NCBI GenBank assembly: GCA_965116665.1
Contig: OZ220709.1
Location: 558,001-622,000, forward strand
Length of the DNA: 64,000 nucleotides
DNA from: Aldehydirespirator sp965116665
GTDB lineage: Bacteria > Actinomycetota > Acidimicrobiia > Acidimicrobiales > Aldehydirespiratoraceae
Direction: 5' to 3'
Positions within the stretch are counted from its first letter, which is position 1, and every line of letters begins with the position of its first letter. This document shows, piece after piece, positions 52,893 through 60,199 of this stretch. Below the pieces are notes generated by a model. The model made no database searches. It was not told the DNA's origin and saw only the letters and a list, made by a program, of their open reading frames with translations. A program made the position numbers and the translations under genes.

Positions 52893-53402
52893 ATGACCGT
52901 TGAGACCGGGGACGAACCCGACGGAGCGCTTCCAGACGACTTTCATGCTGCTCGCGCTGCGGCATGGGAGGAACATCGGCGGCGATGTGCCGACAACGAG
53001 CCCTACGCCGACGGCGTGACGCCTGCGGCGCTCGCGGAGCGCATCGAGGACTTCGCTGCCGGAACCGTTCAGATCCGACGCTCGGGGCAGGGCTATGCTC
53101 CCGCCGTGAGCAGCCACGAGGATTCGCTCTCGGCCGACGTTGGCCTTGACGGCGAGGACGACGATGTCGAACGGGAGTTCGCCTGGGTAGATGTGTTGCC
53201 CGAGTGCGACCGGCGGCTGTTCGCCGAGGAGATGTCCCGACTGCTGGCCGAGGCGGCTGAGACCGACGACTTCGCGGAGGTTCAACAGACGCTGCGCGAA
53301 TGGCGGGTCACGTCGGAGATCTACTTGGACCCTGAACTTCTGAAGCGGCTCACCGAGCCGCTGACGGCAAACGGCGACCGCGTACCGAGACCCGTCGTCT
53401 AG
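52893..53402 (+). CDS. Putative antitoxin (DUF6247-like) of a RelE-type module
   Basis: A 169-residue acidic protein. The C-terminal ~75 residues (LPECDRRLFAEEMSRLLAEA, AETDDFAEVQQTLREWRVTS) resemble the DUF6247-type antitoxins of actinobacterial RelE modules; the N-terminal ~90 residues are acidic and probably disordered in part. Five bases separate it from the RelE-like gene. A GGGAGGAG Shine-Dalgarno fixes the ATG, and 24 extra in-frame upstream codons run through the AT-rich promoter and are not used. Family membership is by resemblance only. Confidence 0.68.
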   Translation: MTVETGDEPDGALPDDFHAARAAAWEEHRRRCADNEPYADGVTPAALAERIEDFAAGTVQIRRSGQGYAPAVSSHEDSLSADVGLDGEDDDVEREFAWVDVLPECDRRLFAEEMSRLLAEAAETDDFAEVQQTLREWRVTSEIYLDPELLKRLTEPLTANGDRVPRPVV

Positions 53403-53407
53403 AGCCG

Positions 53408-53752
53408 ATGCCGCGCCGGCGCGATCGGGCCGCTCCGCCGCCGCGCCCGGGTGGATGGGACATCCGCTACCAGGACAACGCGTCTGCGAGGGGATGGGAA
53501 CACCTCTGCCGTGAATCGCCCTCTAGCGTGCGAGCGGCGTGGGAGGCGCTAACGGCCGAGCCGCGCCGACGCAGTGGTAGGCAGAATCGGCTGAAGGGCG
53601 CGCCTCGTGTGGGCCAAATCGATGGCGTGGAGATGGAGCAGTGGCAGTACGAGGTCACCGGATCGGGCCGGATCTGGTACTGCATCGACGACGAGAAGAA
53701 GACGGTGTGGCTGACCCAGGTGAGTGTGGGCCACCCGAAGGCAACCGGATGA
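53408..53752 (+). CDS. RelE/ParE-fold toxin-like protein
   Basis: A 114-residue basic protein. The core WDIRYQDNASARGWEHLC, AWEALTAEPR, RNRLKG-like RQNRLKGAPR, and YEVTGSGRIWYCIDDEKKTV followed by VWLTQVSVGHPKAT has the order of helices and strands of RelE mRNA interferases, including basic residues in the central strand and a C-terminal His. The pairing and order (antitoxin first) fit a type II toxin-antitoxin operon. Confidence 0.75.
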   Translation: MPRRRDRAAPPPRPGGWDIRYQDNASARGWEHLCRESPSSVRAAWEALTAEPRRRSGRQNRLKGAPRVGQIDGVEMEQWQYEVTGSGRIWYCIDDEKKTVWLTQVSVGHPKATG

Positions 53753-53795
53753 CCGGTCGCTGTAGCCGCCGCGCTGGTCCTTTGGAGCCCCTTGG

Positions 53796-53903
53796 ATGGA
53801 TCACCCGCTGCTGGTTCTGCAGCCGCGCATGGGCAAGGCGAAGCTGTACCAGGTGCGGCAGGTTCTGCGGGCTCTCGACGTGATGGAGGACCTCGATGGG
53901 TGA
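53796..53903 (+). CDS. Mini-ORF (35 residues) overlapping the HicB-like gene
   Basis: ATG 53796 to TGA 53903, basic and helical (MGKAKLYQVRQVLRALDVME). TTTGGAG lies upstream, and its last eight bases overlap the HicB-like start, an arrangement typical of coupled genes. It is much too short to be a HicA toxin (~60-80 residues) and lacks the HicA Gly-His motif. It may be a leader peptide or a degraded partner. Confidence 0.3.
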   Translation: MDHPLLVLQPRMGKAKLYQVRQVLRALDVMEDLDG

Positions 53904-54138
53904 GCATGAGTACCGCTATTGGACTGAGTGGTCCGAGGAGGACGGCGAATGGGTCGGCCTGTGCGACGGCTTCCCTTTGATGAGCTGGCTCGAACCCGAT
54001 CGGGAAGCGGCGGAGGTAGGGATCCGGGCTGTGGTCGCCGAGGCGATCGAGCACCTGCGAGCGCAAGACAGGGACCTGCCCGAGCCCGGCGTCGAATGGC
54101 CGCCGCGACCGGCGGTCACACGCTCCCAGTTGGCCTGA
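53896..54138 (+). CDS. HicB-like antitoxin-fold protein
   Basis: An 80-residue protein with the partial RNase-H-like HicB fold: EHEYRYWTEWSEEDGEWVGL, then CDGFPLMSWLEPDREAAEVG and a helix (IRAVVAEAIEHL) ending DRDLPEPG. There is no C-terminal DNA-binding domain. No HicA is next to it; the overlapping mini-ORF upstream is the only partner candidate. The ATG is preceded by TGGAGGA. Confidence 0.65.
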   Translation: MGEHEYRYWTEWSEEDGEWVGLCDGFPLMSWLEPDREAAEVGIRAVVAEAIEHLRAQDRDLPEPGVEWPPRPAVTRSQLA

Positions 54139-54293
54139 GTCTGAACACACCGGTGGTCGGCGCTCGGCTGATGCAGGTGCCCGAAGAGGCGATCTCCACC
54201 GCGAGGATGTTGGGGCAACTCGCCCGCCGATCAGCATGGAATCAACCGCAGCCGCCGCTTCTGAAGAGAAATATGGAAATATATCGACAATGC

Positions 54294-54323
54294 TTGACAG
54301 ATGTCATAGAGGTATGCGATACT
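54294..54323 (+). promoter_or_regulatory. Promoter of the DUF222/HNH gene
   Basis: Perfect -35 TTGACA (54294-54299), 18-base spacer, -10 GATACT (54318-54323), then 6 bases to ATG 54330. The upstream ~60 bases are AT-rich. A leaderless transcript is predicted. Confidence 0.6.
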
Positions 54324-54329
54324 GGTTCC

Positions 54330-55712
54330 ATGGTGATCGAACTGGTCGAGCGGGTCGAGGCGGCAGTCTCAGAACTGCTGGCTGAGCTGCGCCGCGGCCG
54401 GGCGTCCTCTGAGGAACTGGTCGGGGTGCTTGCTGCGACGCGTCCGGTGCGGGGCAAGTTCGACGCAGTGCAGGCGCTTGCGGCGTCGGCTGTGGCGGCC
54501 AGCCGCGGCCACGGCGACGGCGGCACCCATGTGCTCGCCGAGACCACGGGGGCGTCTCGCCAGGATGCGTTCGGGTACATAGCCACCGCGCAGGCGATAG
54601 CGGCCGCGCCCGCGGTGCGGGACGCGGTGGAGTCCGGCAGGGTTGCGCCCGCTAACGCGAGGCGGCTCGCCGAGGCGCTCAAGAAGACCAGCGCCGAGGA
54701 TGTCGAGCGCGACCCGGATCTGCTGGCCAAGGCCGAGTCGCTGTCGCCGGAGCGCTTCGCCAAGGAGGCCAGGCGCTGGGCCGCGGACCGCCAGGGCGAC
54801 GGCGGCGAGTCCGAGTACCGCCGCCAGCGGGCCCGGCGCAGCGTGCGCATGTGGGACGGGGACGACGGCATGATGCACCTGCATGGCCGGTTCGATCCTG
54901 TCACCGGTCGTCGCATCGCCAACCGGCTCAATCGCGAGGCCCGCCGGCTCCGGGATGCCGGCAAGCAGGAATCCAGCACCGAGCGACGGGCCACACCCGA
55001 GCAGTGCATGGCCGACGCGCTCGACAACCTCACCGCGGGGAGCGCCGCCGCGGGCCGCGGCCGGCCGTTCGCGGACATTGCGCTGGTGGCGCGGCTGGAT
55101 GCTGATGTCGAGAAGCTGATGGTGTCCACCGTTGACGGCGACCCGCTCCCCTCATCGGTGGTCGAGCGGCTGGCTTGCGGGTCGTCATGGTTCGCGCTGA
55201 TGCTCAGCTCCAAGGGCGTGCCCATGTGGAAGGGCCGGAACGTCCGGCGGGCCACCGACTCGCAGTTCCAGGCGCTCCTCGCGCTCTACGGGGGCTGCGC
55301 GGGCTGCGGCGAGCCCGACAGGCTCAAGATCCAGGCCCACCACATGGACCCGTTCGCTCTCGGTGGCGGCACCGACCTGGACAACCTGCTGCCGCTGTGC
55401 TGGGGCTGCCACGACAAGGTCCACGATCACGGCTGGCAGATCACAGGCCGGGGTGACGGACTGCGCACCATCAAGCCCCCCGACCGGGTCCGATACGGCC
55501 CGGCGCGCATGCCCGAAACGGCGCCGCTGTTCGCCCCGCCGGACCCGGCCCCCGACATCGAGCTGTCCCGTCCGCCCAGCGATCTCAGTGTCCGAGCAGG
55601 GCCGGCCGCCAGCCGGAGCAGGGCCGCGCCCGCGGAACCGGCCGGCCGCGCCGGACCCCGAGCCGCCCGAGCCGCACTCGCTGCCGCCCGAGCCGTCCAA
55701 GGCGCAGCTTGA
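54330..55712 (+). CDS. DUF222/13E12-type HNH endonuclease
   Basis: A 460-residue protein of the DUF222 plus HNH architecture that is multiplied in actinobacterial genomes. The HNH domain has the zinc pair CAGCGEP, HHMDPFALGGGTDLDNLLPL with the catalytic histidines and asparagine, and CWGCHDKVHDHGW. The N-terminal 250 residues are the helical DUF222 region. The C-terminal ~80 residues are Ala/Pro/Arg-rich low complexity; the same DNA read one frame over encodes an EPHSLPPEPSK repeat, so a frameshift near the 3' end is possible. The promoter fixes the start. Confidence 0.85.
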   Translation: MVIELVERVEAAVSELLAELRRGRASSEELVGVLAATRPVRGKFDAVQALAASAVAASRGHGDGGTHVLAETTGASRQDAFGYIATAQAIAAAPAVRDAVESGRVAPANARRLAEALKKTSAEDVERDPDLLAKAESLSPERFAKEARRWAADRQGDGGESEYRRQRARRSVRMWDGDDGMMHLHGRFDPVTGRRIANRLNREARRLRDAGKQESSTERRATPEQCMADALDNLTAGSAAAGRGRPFADIALVARLDADVEKLMVSTVDGDPLPSSVVERLACGSSWFALMLSSKGVPMWKGRNVRRATDSQFQALLALYGGCAGCGEPDRLKIQAHHMDPFALGGGTDLDNLLPLCWGCHDKVHDHGWQITGRGDGLRTIKPPDRVRYGPARMPETAPLFAPPDPAPDIELSRPPSDLSVRAGPAASRSRAAPAEPAGRAGPRAARAALAAARAVQGAA

Positions 55713-55894
55713 GCCCCCTCAGTTCTGACCGGCGCTGTCGGAACCTTGAGCCCACCGAGCCGCACTCGCTGCCGCCCGAGCCGTCCAAGCCCCTAGGAGC
55801 GGCTCCAGCCCCAGCTTTGGCTGGCGCTGTCGGAACCCCGAGCCGCCCGAGCCGCACTCGCTGCCGTCCGAGCCGTCCAAGGCGCGGCTTGAGC
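55656..55894. repeat. Three direct repeats downstream of and overlapping the HNH gene
   Basis: A 59-base unit at 55656-55714 recurs at 55836-55894 with two differences (offset exactly 180 bases), and a shorter copy lies at 55751-55789. The shared core encodes PEPHSLPPEPSK in one frame. The array overlaps the end of the HNH coding region and fills most of the convergent gap before the lipoprotein gene. Confidence 0.68.
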
Positions 55895-55937
55895 TCCCTA
55901 CACCTGACTTGCGTCTCTGACTCGCGTCCTAACTGGC

Positions 55938-55963
55938 GTCATCACCGGGTTGAGGGTGATGAC
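55938..55963. terminator. Bidirectional hairpin terminator
   Basis: GTCATCACC (55938-55946) and GGTGATGAC (55955-55963) form a perfect 9-base stem with an 8-base loop, located between the convergent HNH and lipoprotein genes, 12 bases from the latter's stop. No long U-tract. Confidence 0.55.
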
Positions 55964-55974
55964 TGGCAGGCTGC

Positions 55975-57879
55975 TCAACAGACCGTGATGTCCTCGGCGG
56001 CGGGGGAGAGGGCGGCCAGGTCGCAGAAGGTGGCCTTGGCTACGAACCACCGGCCGTCGATCAGGACGGCCTCGCCCTCCCGGCCGTCGAAGATGACCTG
56101 GTCGTTCAACAGGATCGAATAGACGATCCCGGCGGTGGTGGCCGATGTGCGGGAGATCGAGTCGACCCGGGCGCGCACGGCTGCTCCGAGCTCCGCGGTC
56201 GCTTCGAACATCAGCCTGGCCGCCTCACGCATCCCGGGAAAGTCCTCTGCCTGGTCGATGCGCAGCTCGGTGTCTTCGATCGATCCGTCCATGTAGGTCT
56301 CGAACGCGGCGGCGATGGCCTCGGCGGTGACCTCGTCGACCGGCTGGCCCTCCGCCGGTGGGGGATCAGCGGGAGCCTCGGGCAGGGTCAAGGTGGCCGC
56401 GTCCACCCGGTCACCTCCGGCGGCGTCGCACACCAGCTCCAGCGCGACCGCGGTGTGGTCGGACGGGAAGGCGAGGTCGCCGGCCGCGGGCTCGGCGTTG
56501 AACAGGCCGGTGGCCTCGCCCACGGAGCAGTCCCGGCCCGGAACCGAGTACAGCAGGTAGTCGATGCGGCTGCTCTGGCGGCTGGAGGGACTCGACGGGT
56601 CCGCCATTCCAGCCAGTGTGGTGTCATCCCGCCCCGCGGTGCAGCCCGTGCCGCTGCCCGGATCGCACTCGGGGTGGCCCGCGGCCAGGTGCGAGTCGAC
56701 GAACCCGGCCTCGTCGAACACGGCCAGCGCAGGACTGCCCGCAGAGTCGTTCAGGTCGCCGCCGACCACGGTCACGGCCCCGTCGAGCGCGACCTGCCGG
56801 GCGAACTCCAGTACCTGGCGGGCCTGGCAGGTTCTCAGGCGGCCGGCGGCGTCGCACGGGGGCGGGCACAGCTCCGGATTGCAGTCCCGATCGTCACCCC
56901 CCGACGCCAGATGGGTGGTCAGGAAGTCGATCACCCCGATCGGCGAGGACACCCGCACCAGGTACGCGGACCGGAACCGGTCGGCCAGGACCCGCCGCTG
57001 CGAGCCGATCACCTCGAGCGTGGTCAGCACGACCTCCCGGTCAAGGCCCGGATCGTCGTCCCAGACAAGCTCGTAACCGCAGATCCCGGCCTCGCCGGAG
57101 ACCAGCGAGACGATCCGCTCGTTGGCTTCCTGAACCGACACCAGCTCGGGGCATCCGGCCGCGGCGAGTTGTGCCATGAACAGCGACACCCGCTCACCCA
57201 CCTGGCACGAGTCGCTCCCTGCCGGGCATCCCGCCCCGTGCAGGATGTTCTGGCTTACGAAACGCACCGAGGCAACTGCCACGACCGGGGCAGCATCCCC
57301 TTTGGCCGCCTCATCGCCGGTAGCGGCCGCCCTCTCGGGCTCGGGCTCGGGCTCCCCAGCGGCCGCCGCTTCGACAGACTGCTCACCCCCGTCACCATCG
57401 GGCTCCCCGGGCTCAAGCTCCCGAGGCTCGGGCTCCCCGATGTAAGGCTCCGAAGCATCCGGCTCCGCGGACGCGCCGTCAGGAGAGTGCTCGATGCCTG
57501 CCGGTGCCTCCAGGGTGGCATCCTCCCCGCCGACCGGCGACTCGGTTTCCACGGGAGCCTCCACCGGCGGAGGAGAAGGCTCCCCGTCCGACCCGCAGCC
57601 AGCCGCGGCAAGGACCAGGGCGGCAGCCGCCGCCGCGCGCCGGAGGCCGTAGCGCCGTGAAGGTCGGCGACGGCCGGAACCCCGACACCATCGTGCGGCC
57701 GCGGCCGCGAGCCGGAGGCCGTAGCGCCGTGGAGGTCGGCGACGGCCGGAACCCCGACACCATCGTGCGGCAGCCGCCGCCGAGAAGCGGAGGCCATCGC
57801 ACCGCGTGGAGGCGCCGGGGCGGGCCGGGCCGCGAGGGTGCCGGGACGGATCCAAGTCACCACTGCCAGCGACAGCCAC
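55975..57879 (-). CDS. Endonuclease/exonuclease/phosphatase-family lipoprotein with C-terminal NTF2-like domain (start uncertain)
   Basis: The recognisable protein begins with a lipoprotein signal (AAAALVLAAAGC near 57600), a long Glu/Pro/Asp-rich spacer, then an EEP domain: VRFVSQNILHG, LVSVQEANERI (metal Glu), LTTHLASGGDD, VVGGDLNDSAGS and FPSDHTAVALEL are the family's catalytic segments. A ~110-residue NTF2/SnoaL-like domain (TYMDGSIEDTELRIDQAEDF) ends it. It probably cleaves a phosphodiester or sphingomyelin-like substrate outside the cell. No ATG lies just before the signal; the nearest in-frame start with a -10 (TACGAT, 57888-57893) is GTG 57879, which would add ~90 Arg/Ala-rich residues encoded by a duplication. 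Confidence 0.68.
   Translation of the reverse strand: MAVAGSGDLDPSRHPRGPARPGASTRCDGLRFSAAAAARWCRGSGRRRPPRRYGLRLAAAAARWCRGSGRRRPSRRYGLRRAAAAAALVLAAAGCGSDGEPSPPPVEAPVETESPVGGEDATLEAPAGIEHSPDGASAEPDASEPYIGEPEPRELEPGEPDGDGGEQSVEAAAAGEPEPEPERAAATGDEAAKGDAAPVVAVASVRFVSQNILHGAGCPAGSDSCQVGERVSLFMAQLAAAGCPELVSVQEANERIVSLVSGEAGICGYELVWDDDPGLDREVVLTTLEVIGSQRRVLADRFRSAYLVRVSSPIGVIDFLTTHLASGGDDRDCNPELCPPPCDAAGRLRTCQARQVLEFARQVALDGAVTVVGGDLNDSAGSPALAVFDEAGFVDSHLAAGHPECDPGSGTGCTAGRDDTTLAGMADPSSPSSRQSSRIDYLLYSVPGRDCSVGEATGLFNAEPAAGDLAFPSDHTAVALELVCDAAGGDRVDAATLTLPEAPADPPPAEGQPVDEVTAEAIAAAFETYMDGSIEDTELRIDQAEDFPGMREAARLMFEATAELGAAVRARVDSISRTSATTAGIVYSILLNDQVIFDGREGEAVLIDGRWFVAKATFCDLAALSPAAEDITVC
57639..57771. 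repeat. Direct duplication, 61-base unit at 72-base spacing, in the lipoprotein 5' region
   Basis: 57639-57699 and 57711-57771 differ at one base (A/G). The 72-base period is a multiple of three, so it repeats 24 codons (R-R-Y-G-L-R then Ala-rich, W-C-R-G-S-G-R-R-R-P). A third, partial unit begins near 57784. It lies exactly where the signal-peptide start should be. Confidence 0.7.
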
Positions 57880-58163
57880 CGGGCGCAATCGTAGAGCCCG
57901 AGGTCGTGGCCAGCCGCTGGCACGACGCGTTGTCGCAAGCGACGGACCGTGACCTCGATCCGATGGCGCCAACGCAGCCTGGGCCGGGTCGTCTACCGAG
58001 ACTCGCTCAAGGTGCCCGCGGTCCGGCCGATGCCAACCCCAGCAGCCCAGTCCGCCGCCACCCGCGCCGCCGCTTCGTGCAGGCCGAGCGATCCCTCCCC
58101 GAGCCCTGCCACCACGGCGACCATAATCGTCATGTGCGGAATCGTCGTGCGCGCAATCGCGAC

Positions 58164-59516
58164 ATGCAAGGACACTCGCACATCCGGCGGCCGGGGTCCG
58201 GTCCACGGGCCATGTTGGCGGCATGGCGAAGCGATCGGGCGCTGCGGGCGGTGCTCGTGTCCGTCGGTCTCGCAGCGGTGGCGGCGGCAGTGGGACTGGC
58301 GCTGCTGTGGCCGACCGGCGCCGGCCGCGACGCTGCCCGCCAGCGCGCCGACGATATCGGACTCGCCTATGAGCGCCTGGCCGCCACCGTGGTGGAGGTG
58401 AACGACCGGGTGTGCAGCTACTCGGCACCCGACGACCCCCAGTCGTGCCGATCCATCACGGTGCGTGTCGACGAAGGCCCCGACGCCGGTGCGGTGGTCG
58501 CCCTGCCGGAGTTCAGCCTCACCTACGACCGCACCGCCATCCGTATCTCGCCGGCAGACAAGGTGATCCTCGGTTACGAAATGTCCAACGACTACTACTT
58601 CTTCGTCGATCGTGACCGCCGCACGCCGCTGGTTTGGCTGGCGGCGCTGTTCGCGGTGGTGGTGGTGGGGCTGGGTCGTTGGCGCGGCGGTCTGGCCCTC
58701 GCGGGGATGGCGGCGACCCTCGTGGTGCTGGTCGCGTTCGTGGCGCCCTCGGTGCTCGACGGCAACGACCCGGTGCTGGTGGCAGTGGTGGCCGCGACCG
58801 TCATCGCGTTCGTGAGCCTGTACCTGACTCACGGACTCAGTGCGCACACCACCGTGGCCCTCGCCGGAACCCTCGCGTCGCTCGGCCTCACTCTGGCGCT
58901 GTCGTGGATCTTCTTCGGACTGGCCGACTTCACCGGTCTGGCCACCGAGGAAGGCCTGACCCTGCCCCTGATCGCCGGTGACATCGACCTGGCCGCGCTG
59001 CTTCTCGGAGGGGCCATCATCGGCGCGCTGGGCGCGCTCGACGACGTGACGGTCACCCAGGTGGCCACGGTGGCCGAGTTGCGCTACCGCAGCCCCGACC
59101 TCAGCGTGCGCGAACTCATGGCGTCGGGCATCCGCGTGGGACGGGAGCACATCGCCGCCACCGTCAACACGCTGCTGCTCGCCTACACCGGAGCGGGGCT
59201 CCCGCTGCTGCTGCTGTTCGCGGTGTCGGACCAGTCGCTGGCCATGGTGGCCAACTCCGAGCTGATCGCGGTGGAGATCGCCCGGACTCTGTGCGGATCC
59301 ATGGGCCTGGTCGCCGCCGTGCCGGTCACCACTGTTCTGGCCGCCCTGGTGACCGCCGGTGCCGGCCCGGACCAACCGGCAGAGCCGGCCGGCGACACGC
59401 CGGATGACCCCCAGGCGCCCCCCGCGGGCGAGGACCGCTCACAACGGTCCGAAGAGCCCGAGGCGGCGCCCCGATGGGAGGACTTCGCACCCGACGACGG
59501 CCGGTCCGGTTGGTGA
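58164..59516 (+). CDS. YibE/F-family multi-pass membrane protein
   Basis: A 450-residue membrane protein. After HSHIRRP (4-10) and one N-terminal helix comes an extracytoplasmic domain of ~120 residues, then about seven helices with the YibE/F core: DIDLAALLLGGAIIGALGAL, DDVTVTQVATVAEL and MASGIRVGREHIAATVNTL. The family's role is undefined, though some members are linked to metal or osmotic stress. The last ~50 residues are a hydrophilic tail. CATAAT (58122-58127) may be the -10. A long upstream in-frame extension is Pro/Arg-rich and not credible. Confidence 0.8.
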   Translation: MQGHSHIRRPGSGPRAMLAAWRSDRALRAVLVSVGLAAVAAAVGLALLWPTGAGRDAARQRADDIGLAYERLAATVVEVNDRVCSYSAPDDPQSCRSITVRVDEGPDAGAVVALPEFSLTYDRTAIRISPADKVILGYEMSNDYYFFVDRDRRTPLVWLAALFAVVVVGLGRWRGGLALAGMAATLVVLVAFVAPSVLDGNDPVLVAVVAATVIAFVSLYLTHGLSAHTTVALAGTLASLGLTLALSWIFFGLADFTGLATEEGLTLPLIAGDIDLAALLLGGAIIGALGALDDVTVTQVATVAELRYRSPDLSVRELMASGIRVGREHIAATVNTLLLAYTGAGLPLLLLFAVSDQSLAMVANSELIAVEIARTLCGSMGLVAAVPVTTVLAALVTAGAGPDQPAEPAGDTPDDPQAPPAGEDRSQRSEEPEAAPRWEDFAPDDGRSGW

Positions 59517-59584
59517 GCTTGAGCTGGCGAGCATCGGCTGGCCTGGACGGGCTCGGGCTGCTGGTCCAGTCCGGTTGGTGAGCT
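59504..59584. repeat. Short direct repeat and weak hairpin after the yibE/F-like gene
   Basis: GTCCGGTTGGTGAGCT occurs at 59504-59519 (including the stop codon) and again at 59569-59584. Between them CTGGAC (59543-59548) and GTCCAG (59564-59569) can pair as a six-base stem, a possible weak terminator between convergent genes. Confidence 0.45.
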
Positions 59585-59611
59585 GGCGGGCGGGAGTGAG
59601 ACCCGGGTCGC

Positions 59612-60070
59612 TCAGCCCCCGGGCTGCCAGATCATCAGGATCAGCTGAACAGTGAACCCGACCGACAGCAGGGCCGATCCCGCCTCGAGGCGCTTGTCGG
59701 TGCCCGGTGACGCTCCCCCGGCGCCCTGCGCTCTCAGCGCCGGCCTGATCATGCCGTGAAGGACGCCGTTCATGATCACCCAGATCACGATGGCGGCGAT
59801 CACCCACCCCTCGGTCAGCGAGATGGCGTCCTCGGACATTTCGACCAGGGCGATGCCCAACAGGCCGGCCACGATCAGTGCCGGGCTGTACAGGCGGCGT
59901 GCGTTGGCCGCCATGGCCACCACCAGCTGCTGATGCCCGGACCCGCCCGCGGCCCGCATCTGCTTGCGCAGGAGCGGATGGACGAACACCGGGGCCAGAG
60001 CCACCAGGACGGTGAGGACGTGGAGCAGTTCGACGATGTTGTACGCCGTGGTTCCGGCTGCGACAAGCAT
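59612..60070 (-). CDS. DUF2269-like small membrane protein
   Basis: A 152-residue protein with four hydrophobic helices (VELLHVLTVLVALAPVFVH, YSPALIVAGLLGIALVEM, EGWVIAAIVIWVIMNGVLHG, SALLSVGFTVQLILMIW). The histidines in helices one and three match the DUF2269/CopD-like membrane family. No function is known. TAGAGT (60077-60082) lies 6 bases before the ATG. Confidence 0.7.
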   Translation of the reverse strand: MLVAAGTTAYNIVELLHVLTVLVALAPVFVHPLLRKQMRAAGGSGHQQLVVAMAANARRLYSPALIVAGLLGIALVEMSEDAISLTEGWVIAAIVIWVIMNGVLHGMIRPALRAQGAGGASPGTDKRLEAGSALLSVGFTVQLILMIWQPGG

Positions 60071-60076
60071 GAGCCG

Positions 60077-60082
60077 ACTCTA
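60077..60082 (-). promoter_or_regulatory. Putative -10 of the DUF2269-like gene
   Basis: TAGAGT on the minus strand, 6 bases before ATG 60070; leaderless start predicted. The divergent menaquinone gene begins 130 bases away. Confidence 0.42.
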
Positions 60083-60187
60083 GCCGGGCGTTTCGGACCG
60101 CCGGGAGCAGCCTCGCCGCACACCCTGATCCACCCCTGATCGCCGCCTGATCGGTGACGAACTGCGACTCCTAGCAAGTCGGACTTC

Positions 60188-60193
60188 TAGCAT
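60188..60193 (+). promoter_or_regulatory. Putative -10 of the isochorismate synthase gene
   Basis: TAGCAT, 6 bases before GTG 60200. The GAAGGGG between them could also act as a short-spaced Shine-Dalgarno if transcription begins further upstream. Confidence 0.4.
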
Positions 60194-60199
60194 GAAGGG

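Noticed and set aside
57504..58163. In-frame N-terminal extension of the YibE/F-like protein
   Set aside because: The extension is Pro/Arg-rich, runs across the opposite-strand duplication, and the family N-terminus (H-S-H) begins at 58164.
57880..58428. Further upstream extension of the EEP lipoprotein frame
   Set aside because: It runs antisense through the YibE/F start region and encodes only Arg/Ala/Pro-rich sequence without a signal or domain.
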